46,115 nucleotides of DNA from assembly GCA_012974435.1 (NCBI GenBank), contig JAAXQF010000081.1, positions 1 to 46,115 on the forward strand, given 5' to 3'. This document shows positions 1-9,073 of this stretch, piece by piece. The stretch is from Desulfuromonadales bacterium. Its GTDB lineage: Bacteria > Desulfobacterota > Desulfuromonadia > Desulfuromonadales > BM103. The notes beneath the pieces were generated by a model. It was given only the letters and a program-made list of their open reading frames with translations, was not told the DNA's origin and searched no databases. The position numbers and the translations under genes are program-made. Numbering within the stretch: position 1 is the stretch's first letter; each line of letters starts with the position of its first letter.

Positions 1-105
1 AAGGTCTCGTGTTCTTATGTCTCTCGCTACTAGAAAACACTACAGTCAGGCCCCCATAACGGGCCGGAATGTCTAAACCCTTATTTGTAGAAGACTAAGA
101 GAGCT

Positions 106-205
106 GGCAAAGGAATATGCCCTCCGCTAGGAGCTAGGCGTTTTTGCTTACTTTTGTCGCCGTCTGGACAAAAGTAAGGCGTTTGGCGGGACGCGACCCG
201 CCGGT
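106..205 (+). repeat. Intergenic repeat, left copy
   Basis: About 100 bases beginning GGCAAAGG and ending near GACCCGCCGG. It contains a hairpin built from CTTACTTTTGTC and its complement GACAAAAGTAAG, followed by a second GC-rich hairpin (GGCGGG / CCCGCC around ACGCGA). A closely similar copy lies in the opposite orientation at 45871-45970. It has no coding potential. The rest of 1-350 holds only the short palindrome at 234-262, and I see no gene there. Confidence 0.75.
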
Positions 206-233
206 TCTGCTTTTAGTTCTCAACAAAGACTAA

Positions 234-262
234 AGAGCAACAGATTAACGATCTGTTGCTCT
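234..262. repeat. Palindromic repeat core, copy 1
   Basis: Twelve-base perfect arms (AGAGCAACAGAT / ATCTGTTGCTCT) around TAACG. The same core, with longer arms, sits at the centre of the large inverted repeat at 36004-36189. It lies downstream of lptG, which reads leftward, so it could act as that gene's 3' hairpin, but there is no clear U-tract. Confidence 0.65.
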
Positions 263-350
263 GAGACTACCGAAAAAAATACAGAAACACTTAACCAGCA
301 AGACAAATAAAAACAAACCCCACATCAATTCAATATGGCAGGAATTTAGT

Positions 351-1436
351 TCAACTGTTGATTCTTAAGAAAAACCATGTGCCGATCAAGGCCATTAAAA
401 TATTAGCGGCCCAGGCAGCAATCAGTGGTGGGAGAACATCGATGGCGCCGAAGACGTTAAATGTTGCGTAGAGGATAAAATAAGTGACGAAGATAATCAG
501 GCTGATGACAATACCCAGGGAAAAACTGGCGTTGCGACCGCGTTGCAGGGCGAATGGGATGCCGACCAGAACCATGATGATAGGAATGACCGCTTTGGCA
601 AAACGCACATGAATCTCTACCCGGTAAAGCTTGGCATTATAGCCTTCGCTCTCCAGCTTTCGAGTGAAATGGATAAGCTCACCAATTGACAGGTCTTCCG
701 GTCGATTCCAAAGCCTGACTGCTTCTGAAGGGCTACGTTTGAGGTCGAGTAAAAGTTCTGGTTGTTGCTCGAACGAAGAAACCGCTTTGGTCTCAGGGCT
801 AAAAATCCAAGTGACGGCATTTTTGAGGAGCCACTGGCCTTTCTCTATATGTTGGACATGTTCCGCTTGAATGCGTTTGACCGGCATGAAGTTGTCGTTG
901 AACTCCACAATGGTAAGACCGAGCAGAATGCCTTTCGCCGGAAATGCCTGGTTGATACTGATTATCTGGTTGCCATCACGGAAGTAGAGATCTTTGCTGC
1001 TGGCAGTCTGTGCGCTTCGTCCTTTGATCTCCGTGCGCAGGATGTAGTTTGATTCGCTGGAAGACCAAGGGACCAACCAGAGATTTGCAAAGAGCATAAT
1101 AACCGCAAGGATCAAGCTACTGATAAAGAGCGGTCGACTGATGCGGATAAAACTGATGCCGCCGCTGAGCATGGCTGTCAGTTGGTTTGAGCGGGAGAAG
1201 CCTCCGATGGTTGCGAAGGTTGCAAGCAGCACGGCCATCGGCAGGGAGTTGGAAAGCATGACCGGCAGGTGGACCAGGGGGTAAGTCAGATAGTACTTAA
1301 CTGCTGCCCGGTGCTCTATAAAGTCATCCACTTTCTCCAAAAACTCAATCAGACTGTAGAGTGCTACGAGAGTCAGAAGGACCAGCGCCAGGTTACGCAG
1401 AAAAGCGTTCAGTATATAGCGATCAAGAGTCGGCAT
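351..1436 (-). CDS. lptG: LPS export system permease LptG
   Basis: Inner-membrane subunit of the LptB2FG transporter, which extracts lipopolysaccharide and passes it to the LptC-A-D bridge. The 361-residue protein has the YjgP/YjgQ layout: N-terminal membrane segments (from about residue 12, including the stretch around residues 60-95), a periplasmic beta-rich middle (about 125-260) and C-terminal membrane helices. An upstream extension of the frame is possible, but I chose the ATG at 1436 because MPTLDRYILNAF matches the family start and overlaps the lptF end by 14 bases, as expected for a coupled pair. The assignment of G versus F follows gene order. Confidence 0.9.
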   Translation of the reverse strand: MPTLDRYILNAFLRNLALVLLTLVALYSLIEFLEKVDDFIEHRAAVKYYLTYPLVHLPVMLSNSLPMAVLLATFATIGGFSRSNQLTAMLSGGISFIRISRPLFISSLILAVIMLFANLWLVPWSSSESNYILRTEIKGRSAQTASSKDLYFRDGNQIISINQAFPAKGILLGLTIVEFNDNFMPVKRIQAEHVQHIEKGQWLLKNAVTWIFSPETKAVSSFEQQPELLLDLKRSPSEAVRLWNRPEDLSIGELIHFTRKLESEGYNAKLYRVEIHVRFAKAVIPIIMVLVGIPFALQRGRNASFSLGIVISLIIFVTYFILYATFNVFGAIDVLPPLIAAWAANILMALIGTWFFLRINS

Positions 1437-2601
1437 TTTTACGAGCTCTTTTCTGCAGGGAACGTAGAGTCTGGTCCACCCAGGTGACGAGTGGATTAGG
1501 CTTTTCGCGCGAAGTCTGGTGCAAAAAGTAAGTTCCCATGGCAATCAGGATCAGTTGTGGTGTCCAGAGAGTCAGCCATGGTGGTGTCAATGCTTCTTTC
1601 GTCAAGGTTAAGCCTGCGGACAGAAGAAAGTAGTAGCTCAGAAAGATAATCAGGCCCACAACAAAACCGCCACTGCGACCTGAACGGTGTGATTGCATAC
1701 TGAACGGTAGGCCGAAAAGCACAAAGAGAATCGGTGCGAGGGGTGAAGCGAGGCGCAGGTGAAGCTCTGCCTGCATTCTTCTGCGTCTGGAAAGATCCTC
1801 TTCGCCAGAGATGGCGCTCCAAAGCTTTCCTGTCCGCTCTTCTCTGGTTTTACGCTTCTTGGCCACCGTGTCGTTCATGATCGACGTCTCCGGCTGAATG
1901 TCGTAATTGCGGAAGTGAATCAGTTGGTAGTTATTGGCAGAGTCGGTTTGTTGCCGATGTATAACGCCATCATGCAGGCGGATTGTGAAGGTCTCGGTTG
2001 TTTCATCGCTGATGATTTTGCCGTTGTCAGCAAAAACCCAGGAGGTTGATTCCGGCTTCTTGTCGACGATAAAGATCCCTTCCATCCTATTTGCCTGACT
2101 CTTTACTTCATTAGCGTAGAGTGTCAAGTCGTTGAACTGGTTCATAAAAATGCGTGGCTGCAGGCCGATGGTGGCTTTCTGTCGTGCAATTTCAAAACTT
2201 TTGGTTTCAAAAGCTCTGTGTCCCCAGGGTTTGATCCAGAGGTTGGTCGCTGCAGTCAAGAGTGAGAAGACAAGGGCCAGAGCAAAAACGGGCATGGAGA
2301 GCTTGGCGAGACCCACTCCCGCAGCCTTGAGCGCCACGGTTTCACTGTCGGCTGACATCCGGCCCAACCCGATCATGATGCCCATGAGGAAGGCCAGTGG
2401 CAGTGATATGGAAAAGAAGGTTGGCAGCAGAGTGACCAGAAGGACCACGATGTCTATGGGGGACACACCTTTGTCAATGATCAGGCCGACCAGTTTGTAG
2501 GCCTGTCCCATGACCATAACCATGGTGAAAATGGCTATGCAGAGGAGGGTGGGTGAAAGGACCTCCCTGATAATATATCGATGAATTTGGGTGCCAAACA
2601 T
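1423..2601 (-). CDS. lptF: LPS export system permease LptF
   Basis: Partner permease of LptG in the LptB2FG exporter. The protein begins MFGTQIHRYIIREVLSP, a typical LptF opening, followed by membrane segments, a periplasmic domain at about residues 125-270, and C-terminal helices. The C-terminal tail after the last helix is basic. The ATG at 2601 is preferred; a GTG at 2607 would add two residues, and neither has a clear Shine-Dalgarno. It overlaps lptG and is transcribed divergently from rpsB across about 200 bases. Confidence 0.9.
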   Translation of the reverse strand: MFGTQIHRYIIREVLSPTLLCIAIFTMVMVMGQAYKLVGLIIDKGVSPIDIVVLLVTLLPTFFSISLPLAFLMGIMIGLGRMSADSETVALKAAGVGLAKLSMPVFALALVFSLLTAATNLWIKPWGHRAFETKSFEIARQKATIGLQPRIFMNQFNDLTLYANEVKSQANRMEGIFIVDKKPESTSWVFADNGKIISDETTETFTIRLHDGVIHRQQTDSANNYQLIHFRNYDIQPETSIMNDTVAKKRKTREERTGKLWSAISGEEDLSRRRRMQAELHLRLASPLAPILFVLFGLPFSMQSHRSGRSGGFVVGLIIFLSYYFLLSAGLTLTKEALTPPWLTLWTPQLILIAMGTYFLHQTSREKPNPLVTWVDQTLRSLQKRARKNADS

Positions 2602-2662
2602 AATCACGCATACTAGTACAGTCTTAAAGCGATTGTAAACGGACTTCGTTATGAAAAAGCAC

Positions 2663-2691
2663 TTGCCTTATGCCTGCCCTCATGTTATACG
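2663..2691 (+). promoter_or_regulatory. Candidate rpsB promoter
   Basis: TTGCCT, a 17-base spacer, then TATACG. It lies about 120 bases upstream of rpsB. The leader in between contains two small inverted repeats (ACCCGG/CCGGGT at 2721-2733 and CCTGAC/GTCAGG at 2735-2751), which could form part of an S2-responsive leader. The hexamers were matched by eye only. Confidence 0.45.
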
Positions 2692-2807
2692 GATGAGCTG
2701 TTTATTACACACGCCTTTTGACCCGGACCGGGTGCCTGACATGGGGTCAGGTCGGTTGCAGGGGATGATGAAGGCGGCGGCAAAACCTAACGTAAAAGGA
2801 GCTCAAA

Positions 2808-3806
2808 ATGTCACAGATCACTATGAAACAACTGTTGGAGGCCGGCGTTCATTTCGGTCATCAGACCCGTCGCTGGAACCCCAAAATGAAGCCTTATATT
2901 TTCGGGGCTCGTAACGGGATCTACATTATCGATCTGCAGAAGACGGTTCGTTACTTCCGGACTGCTTACAGCTTTATTCGCGATATCTCTGAAAAAGGCG
3001 AGAAGATTCTTTTTGTCGGCACCAAGAAGCAGGCTCAAGATTCAATCCTTGAGGAAGCTGTCCGTGCGGACCAGTACTATGTCAACAATCGTTGGTTGGG
3101 CGGTATGCTCACCAACTTCTCTACAATCAAGCGCAGTATCGATCGCCTCAAGAAAATTGAGGTCATGTCTGAAGATGGTACTTACGATCTGCTGATCAAG
3201 AAGGAAGTTCTTCAGCTGGATCGTGAAAAAGCCAAGCTGGAGAAAAGCCTCGGCGGCATCAAGAATATGACTCGTTTGCCAGCAGCGGTTTTCATTGTTG
3301 ACCCCAACAAGGAAGAAATCGCTGTCAAGGAAGCCCGCAAGCTCGGTATCCCTGTCGTAGCCGTAGTTGACACCAACTGCGATCCGGAAGGGATTGATTA
3401 CATCATCCCTGGCAATGATGACGCGATCCGTGCCCTGCGTCTCTTTGCTTCGAAGATGGCTGATGCCTGCCTTGAAGGAACGGCTGCTCGCCAGGAGAAT
3501 CTGCGCAACAGTTCCGAGGGAGCTGACCAGGAAGAAGAGGCGGCACCGGTTGTTGAAGCGGCTTCGGAACCAGTCGTGATTGAGAAAGCTGCAGCAGCTC
3601 CTGCTAAAGCTGCTGTTGAAGTCCCTGCTGAGGTTGCTGTTGAAGCCCCTGCTGAGGCTGCTGTTGAAGCCCCTGCAGAAGCTGCTGTTGAAGCCCCTGC
3701 AGAAGCTGCTGTTGAAGCCCCTGCAGAATTGTTCGATATCTTTAACTATAAAAAGGCGGCCTGCATTGCAGCCGCCTTTTTATCAAATAACTACATAACT
3801 CAATAA
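2808..3806 (+). CDS. rpsB: 30S ribosomal protein S2 with long repetitive tail
   Basis: Small-subunit ribosomal protein S2. Residues 1 to about 230 are canonical ([53 protein letters not shown]). The start is an ATG after AAAAGGAG. At 332 residues it is longer than the usual 240-260. The tail is acidic and Ala/Pro/Val-rich, with five in-frame 24-base repeats at 3609-3728. The last 25 codons run through a perfect terminator-like hairpin before stopping at TAA 3804-3806, 27 bases ahead of tsf. A stop in another frame (TAA 3743-3745) sits just before that hairpin, so a frame change late in the tail is possible. Confidence 0.93.
   Translation: MSQITMKQLLEAGVHFGHQTRRWNPKMKPYIFGARNGIYIIDLQKTVRYFRTAYSFIRDISEKGEKILFVGTKKQAQDSILEEAVRADQYYVNNRWLGGMLTNFSTIKRSIDRLKKIEVMSEDGTYDLLIKKEVLQLDREKAKLEKSLGGIKNMTRLPAAVFIVDPNKEEIAVKEARKLGIPVVAVVDTNCDPEGIDYIIPGNDDAIRALRLFASKMADACLEGTAARQENLRNSSEGADQEEEAAPVVEAASEPVVIEKAAAAPAKAAVEVPAEVAVEAPAEAAVEAPAEAAVEAPAEAAVEAPAELFDIFNYKKAACIAAAFLSNNYITQ
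3609..3728 (+). repeat. Five tandem 24-base repeats in the rpsB tail
   Basis: Five consecutive units, each coding for A-(A/V)-VE-(V/A)-PAE. The last three units are identical and the first two differ by a few bases. Being a multiple of three, unit gain or loss keeps the S2 frame, so copy number can vary without breaking the protein. Confidence 0.9.
3750..3781 (+). terminator. Terminator or attenuator hairpin inside the rpsB frame
   Basis: AAAAAGGCGGC pairs perfectly with GCCGCCTTTTT across a short loop, ending in a T-run. This is a standard rho-independent shape, in the position of the attenuator known between rpsB and tsf in other bacteria. Here it is inside the open reading frame, so ribosomes finishing S2 would run through it and could modulate read-through into tsf. 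Confidence 0.75.
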
Positions 3807-3833
3807 GCATAGTAGTTCAGAGGAGGTTTTACC

Positions 3834-4748
3834 GTGGCAACAATTACAGCAAAGATGGTCGGTGACCTGCGCGCCAAAACCGGCGCCGGAATGATGGATT
3901 GCAAGAAAGCCCTGACGGAAGCAGAAGGTGATATGGAGCAAGCCATTGACTTGCTGCGCAAGAAAGGCCTTTCCGCCGCTGCAAAGAAATCCGGTCGTGT
4001 GGCAGCTGAGGGCATGATTGCGGCAGTTGGTAATGCCAAGAGCGGCGCCCTGGCTGAAGTTAACTCCGAGACAGACTTTGTTGCCAAGAATGATGCCTTC
4101 CAGGCTTTCGCCAATGGTGTCGCTGAGGTTGCCTTGAAAGAGAACCCTGCTGATGTTGAGACACTTAAGGGCCTTGATTTCCCTGGCAGTGATCGCAATG
4201 TCGGTGATGAGCTGACTCATCAGATTGCGACCATCGGTGAGAATATGAACATCCGTCGTTTCGCACGTCTCGAGAGTGCTTCGGGTGTTACGGCTTCCTA
4301 TGTTCACGGTGGCGGCAAGATCGGCGTTCTGGTACAACTTGATGCTGAAAAAGGTGATGACCCTCAAGTAGCAGAAACTGCGCGTATGCTGGCTATGCAT
4401 GTTGCGGCAGCTAATCCTCAATACCTTTGCCGTGCAGATGTTCCGGCAGATGTTGTTGAGCGTGAAAAAGATATCATGCGTGTCAAAGCGATCGAGAGTG
4501 GCAAGCCTGAAAATATTGTTGAGAAGATCATTGAGGGTCAGATCAATAAGTTCTTTGGTGAAATTTGCCTGCTTGAGCAGGTTTATGTCATTGATACTGA
4601 CAAGAAGGTTGGTAAAGTTGTAGAGGCTTTGGCTAAGGAGTTGGGCGGCCAGGTGACTCTTGCTGCTTATTCACGTTACCAACTTGGTGAAGGCATTGAG
4701 AAAAAAGAAGACGACTTCGCAGCTGAAGTTGCATCAATGACCAAGTAA
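3834..4748 (+). CDS. tsf: Elongation factor Ts
   Basis: Guanine-nucleotide exchange factor for EF-Tu. The 304-residue protein starts at GTG, with GAGGAGG seven to eight bases upstream. It has the UBA-like N-terminus (about 1-50; VGDLRAKTGAGMMDCKKAL), the hallmark TDFVAKND around residue 80, and two EF-Tu-binding core subdomains. It is slightly longer than the E. coli protein (283). It sits between rpsB and pyrH in the standard order, with the rpsB/tsf hairpin as the likely control point. Confidence 0.96.
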   Translation: MATITAKMVGDLRAKTGAGMMDCKKALTEAEGDMEQAIDLLRKKGLSAAAKKSGRVAAEGMIAAVGNAKSGALAEVNSETDFVAKNDAFQAFANGVAEVALKENPADVETLKGLDFPGSDRNVGDELTHQIATIGENMNIRRFARLESASGVTASYVHGGGKIGVLVQLDAEKGDDPQVAETARMLAMHVAAANPQYLCRADVPADVVEREKDIMRVKAIESGKPENIVEKIIEGQINKFFGEICLLEQVYVIDTDKKVGKVVEALAKELGGQVTLAAYSRYQLGEGIEKKEDDFAAEVASMTK

Positions 4749-4789
4749 GCATCATCTTCACTTGTCGGCAATCATGGATTCAGGAGTGA

Positions 4790-5533
<744 letters not shown>

Positions 5534-5537
5534 TGCC

Positions 5538-6095
5538 ATGATTGCAGATGTGAAATCCCAGGCCAATGCTGGAATGGTTAAAGCTCTGGAGGCGTTCAAA
5601 CGTGAACTGAGTAAAGTTCGCACCGGGCGAGCCTCCCTTTCCCTGCTTGATGATATCAGGATTGATTATTACGGCACTCCGACCCCTCTAAATCAGGTCG
5701 CTGCCCTGGCAGTTCCTGAATCACGCTTGATCACGATCCAACCGTGGGAAAAGAATCTGGTTGGTGAAATTGAAAAAGCCATCCTTAAATCAGATCTTGG
5801 CTTGAACCCTTCCTCTGATGGGCAACTTATTCGTCTGGCTTTCCCCCCTCTGACAGAGGAACGTCGTAAGGAGATGGTCAAGCAGGTTAAGCGTATGAGT
5901 GAAGATGCCAGGGTTGCTGTGCGCAATTGTCGCCGTGAAGCGAATGACAGCTTAAAGCAGATGGAGAAGGACAAGGACCTTACTGAAGATGATTTGAAGC
6001 GTGGCGAAAAAGAAGTTCAGGATGTGACAGATGACTTCGTTGGTCGCATTGATCAGATCCTTGCCGATAAAGAAAAGGATCTTATGGAGATCTGA
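5538..6095 (+). CDS. frr: Ribosome recycling factor
   Basis: Splits post-termination ribosomes together with EF-G. The ATG at 5538 follows AAAGGAGAA, and the protein ([20 protein letters not shown]) is 185 residues, the same length as E. coli Frr. Family motifs include [15 protein letters not shown], the [12 protein letters not shown] stretch and the long helical bundle with a C-terminal [12 protein letters not shown]. The frame is open further upstream, but that would overlap pyrH and lengthen the protein abnormally. Confidence 0.97.
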   Translation: MIADVKSQANAGMVKALEAFKRELSKVRTGRASLSLLDDIRIDYYGTPTPLNQVAALAVPESRLITIQPWEKNLVGEIEKAILKSDLGLNPSSDGQLIRLAFPPLTEERRKEMVKQVKRMSEDARVAVRNCRREANDSLKQMEKDKDLTEDDLKRGEKEVQDVTDDFVGRIDQILADKEKDLMEI

Positions 6096-6196
6096 TCTTT
6101 CAAAAGTCTTAAAGAGAAGACTGTATGAAGATTTCGGATGGCCGTATCGCTTATGAGAGATGTGACTGAACGACACGATCATCGATTGAAGCCATT

Positions 6197-6220
6197 GGGC
6201 GCCTTTTGGGCGCCCTTTTT
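6197..6220 (+). terminator. Rho-independent terminator after frr
   Basis: GGGCGCC and GGCGCCC form a seven-pair stem around TTTTG, followed by five T. It separates the rpsB-tsf-pyrH-frr group from uppS. The 266-base gap to uppS (6096-6361) otherwise shows only an AT-rich stretch that may carry the uppS promoter. Confidence 0.85.
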
Positions 6221-6361
6221 ATTGACCCTTGCTTTCCCCGGGGGCAATGTTTCTCTTGCCATTCATTAGTTGTAAATCAGGACATCGTTCTGTTGCTCGT
6301 TTTGTATTCTCTATGCTACCTTAGCTAACGTTTACTTATTCCTTTTCAGGGCTCAATTGTT

Positions 6362-7108
6362 ATGCAGATTCCTACACATCTTGCAATCATCATGGACGGT
6401 AACGGTCGGTGGGCCGAACAACGCCATCTGCCGAGAATTCTCGGCCATCGTAAAGGTGTGGAAACGGTTCAGTCTGTTGTTGACGAATGTCTGAAGCTCG
6501 GGGTTCGTTATCTAACGCTTTATGCGTTCAGTTCTGAGAACTGGGGAAGACCTCAGGATGAAGTTGAGGCTTTGATGGGGTTACTCGGAAGCTTCTTGAA
6601 AAAAGAGTTATCCCAACTCCAGAAACAGGGCATTCGCCTTATGGCTATTGGAGACCTTGATCGGTTACCCAAGTCAATCAACAAAATCCTCCAGGATATC
6701 ATCCAGAAAACGGCCGGCAATGACCGCATGGTCTTGAACCTGGCCCTTTCTTATGGCTCCCGCAATGAATTGACCCGTGCGATTCAGTCGCTTGTGAACG
6801 AAATTGCTGAGGGGACCCTCCGTGTCGAAGACGTAACAGAGGAGGCTATAGGAAATGCTCTTGATACAGGAGCTATCCCGGACCCTGACCTTATGATTCG
6901 TACCAGCGGTGAGATGCGCATCAGTAATTTTCTCCTCTGGCAGCTTGCTTATTCCGAACTTTACTTCACTGAGGCCTTCTGGCCTGATTTTTCTCGTGAG
7001 CTGTTGTACAAGGCCATAGAGGAGTACAGTAACCGTCAAAGACGTTTTGGCCTTACGGCTGCGCAGTTGCGTAGCGAAGATTCTATAGATGGGGAGGGGA
7101 GTCATTAA
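6362..7108 (+). CDS. uppS: Undecaprenyl diphosphate synthase
   Basis: cis-Prenyltransferase that elongates farnesyl diphosphate with isopentenyl diphosphate to C55-PP, the lipid carrier for peptidoglycan and O-antigen. The 248-residue protein has the catalytic IIMDGNGRWA (Asp12), the HRKG motif and the C-terminal signature DLMIRTSGEMRISNF with AYSEL downstream. The residues for Mg-diphosphate binding are therefore intact. It overlaps cdsA by 20 bases, and dxr three genes on supplies the same isoprenoid pathway. Confidence 0.95.
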   Translation: MQIPTHLAIIMDGNGRWAEQRHLPRILGHRKGVETVQSVVDECLKLGVRYLTLYAFSSENWGRPQDEVEALMGLLGSFLKKELSQLQKQGIRLMAIGDLDRLPKSINKILQDIIQKTAGNDRMVLNLALSYGSRNELTRAIQSLVNEIAEGTLRVEDVTEEAIGNALDTGAIPDPDLMIRTSGEMRISNFLLWQLAYSELYFTEAFWPDFSRELLYKAIEEYSNRQRRFGLTAAQLRSEDSIDGEGSH

Positions 7109-7904
7109 AGAGCGAATTGTTACAGCGTTGATTGCGCTGCCGTTATTGATCTTCTGCGTCCTTTTCTCCAGTCATGGATTCTTTGCAGGTCTGCTCTTCC
7201 TGATTACAGCCCTGGCTCTGCACGAATTCTATCGAATGGGCCTTCCTGAAAATCGTCGCCTTGAAAGGTCCCTTTCGGTGGCGGCGGGGGTGCTCTGCTG
7301 TGTAGGTTTGTCTTACGCGACCAGCCCACCTTCAATTTTGTTAAGTCTTGTCTTGCCATGTCTTGGTTTGACTCTGCTCTATCTGTTCCGCTTTCAGGAT
7401 ATGCAGAGCGTCAGTCGTGACCTCGCGATCAGCCTGTTAGGACTTTTTTATATCCCGCTGTTGCTGTCACATGCGGTTCTCTTGCGAGCTTTGCCGGAGG
7501 GCAGGGCGTGGATATTCCTGGTTCTGTTTGTTGTTATGGCCAGTGATACTATGGCCTACTTCGTTGGCAGAACTTGGGGGAAGAACCGTCTTTACGAAGC
7601 AGTCAGTCCTAAAAAGACTATTGAAGGCTCACTTGGTGGGCTTGCCGGCGGCGTCCTTGGTGCCTTGATCTGTAAACTGGTTTTTTTTGCAGAACTGGGC
7701 GCTGTCGATATATTCCTTCTGGGGTTGGGGGTTGGTGCGTTCAGTCAGGTTGGTGATCTGGTTGAGTCGTTGCTGAAAAGAAGTTTTGGTGTGAAGGACT
7801 CAGGTTCGCTTATCCCGGGCCACGGCGGTATCCTCGATCGTCTCGATAGTCTCCTCTTCGCCTTTCCCATGACCTATTATTACGCCTTGTGGGTTTTTGC
7901 ATGA
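7089..7904 (+). CDS. cdsA: Phosphatidate cytidylyltransferase (CDP-diacylglycerol synthase)
   Basis: Integral membrane enzyme making CDP-diacylglycerol from phosphatidate and CTP, the precursor of all phospholipid head groups. The 271-residue protein has about eight hydrophobic segments and the CDS signature near the C-terminus (LLKRSFGVKDSGSLIPGHGG then ILDRLDS, with the metal-binding Asp). The start at 7089 overlaps uppS. The stop overlaps the dxr start as ATGA. Its product would feed PssA, but pssA is only a stump in this window (17688). Confidence 0.94.
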   Translation: MGRGVIKERIVTALIALPLLIFCVLFSSHGFFAGLLFLITALALHEFYRMGLPENRRLERSLSVAAGVLCCVGLSYATSPPSILLSLVLPCLGLTLLYLFRFQDMQSVSRDLAISLLGLFYIPLLLSHAVLLRALPEGRAWIFLVLFVVMASDTMAYFVGRTWGKNRLYEAVSPKKTIEGSLGGLAGGVLGALICKLVFFAELGAVDIFLLGLGVGAFSQVGDLVESLLKRSFGVKDSGSLIPGHGGILDRLDSLLFAFPMTYYYALWVFA

Positions 7905-9073
7905 AACGACTGGCCATTCTTGGTTCGACCGGCTCTATCGGTGTGAGCACTCTGGAAATCGTTACCGAGCACCCCGACTGTTTCGAGGTTGTTGCGCTGA
8001 CTGCAGGTCGAAACCTCGCCCTGCTTGAAGAGCAGATTGCCCGTTTTCGACCCCAACTAGTAGCGGTGCCTGATCAGGTAAACGCGCAACGCCTGCGAGA
8101 ACGAATCGGTGCAGATGGGCCACGGGTTCTGTATGGTACGGCCGGTCTGATCTCTTGCGCCGTAGAGTCTCCGGCCGACATGGTTGTCTCGGCCATCGTC
8201 GGGGCTGCCGGTCTTGAGCCAACACTTGCTGCTATTCAGGCTGGCCGGGATGTTGCTCTCGCTAACAAGGAGACGCTGGTGATCGCCGGTGAGCTGGTTA
8301 TGAGTGCTGCTGCCGAATCCGGTTGCCGTCTCTTTCCTGTTGATAGTGAGCACTCGGCGATTTTTCAGTCGCTTGAAGGTCATCGCAAAGCGGATGTGCG
8401 GCGATTGATTCTGACAGCGTCCGGAGGGCCCTTCCGAAATTGGTCTCTCGAAGATCTGCAAGAAGTCACACCGCAGGATGCCCTGGCGCACCCTAATTGG
8501 ACCATGGGTCGAAAAATTACAATTGATTCGGCAACCATGATGAACAAAGGGTTGGAGGTGATTGAAGCTCACTGGCTCTTCAATGTTCCGGTTGAGAAGA
8601 TTGATGTTCATATCCATCCGGAGAGCATCGTTCATTCTCTGGTCGAGTACGTAGACGGTGCTCTTCTGGCGCAGTTAGGTATCCCTGATATGAAAACGCC
8701 GATTGCCTATGCACTGACTTATCCTGAGAGATTACCTCTTGAGTTGCCTGCCCTTGATCTCTGCCGTCTTGGTCAGTTAAATTTTGCTGCTCCAAACAGC
8801 CAATGTTTCCCGTGTCTGGGGCTGGCCTACGACGCTATCAAACGTGGTGGCACGACGCCAGCTGTGCTGAACGCAGCCAATGAACTTGCCGTGGATGCCT
8901 TTCTACATGAAAAAGTTGGTTTTCTTGATATCCCCCGAATTATAGGTTCAGTCGTTGAGAGGCATTCAAGCAGTGCGGCTTCCAGCCTGGAACAAATTCT
9001 TTCCGCAGACGCCTGGGCTCGTCAGACCGCTCATGATGTTATCTGTGAAATCCAAGGAGCTTCTTACCCGTGA
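7901..9073 (+). CDS. dxr: 1-deoxy-D-xylulose 5-phosphate reductoisomerase
   Basis: Second enzyme of the MEP isoprenoid pathway: converts DXP to 2-C-methyl-D-erythritol 4-phosphate with NADPH. The start is the ATG at 7901, four bases inside cdsA. The 390-residue protein has the GSTGSIG nucleotide motif at residues 8-14, ALANKETLV, the metal/substrate site VDSEHSAIFQ, and the catalytic flap region with HPNWTMG. Full family length with no missing motifs. Confidence 0.96.
   Translation: MKRLAILGSTGSIGVSTLEIVTEHPDCFEVVALTAGRNLALLEEQIARFRPQLVAVPDQVNAQRLRERIGADGPRVLYGTAGLISCAVESPADMVVSAIVGAAGLEPTLAAIQAGRDVALANKETLVIAGELVMSAAAESGCRLFPVDSEHSAIFQSLEGHRKADVRRLILTASGGPFRNWSLEDLQEVTPQDALAHPNWTMGRKITIDSATMMNKGLEVIEAHWLFNVPVEKIDVHIHPESIVHSLVEYVDGALLAQLGIPDMKTPIAYALTYPERLPLELPALDLCRLGQLNFAAPNSQCFPCLGLAYDAIKRGGTTPAVLNAANELAVDAFLHEKVGFLDIPRIIGSVVERHSSSAASSLEQILSADAWARQTAHDVICEIQGASYP

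Noticed and set aside
2608-2640. Minus-strand promoter TTTACA...TAGTAT for lptF
   Set aside because: The -10 would lie almost on the start codon, implying a leaderless message; the spacing (18) and fit are too weak to list.
3609-3728. Regular short repeats, considered as a CRISPR array
   Set aside because: The units are 24 bases, directly abutting with no spacers, and are in frame within rpsB.
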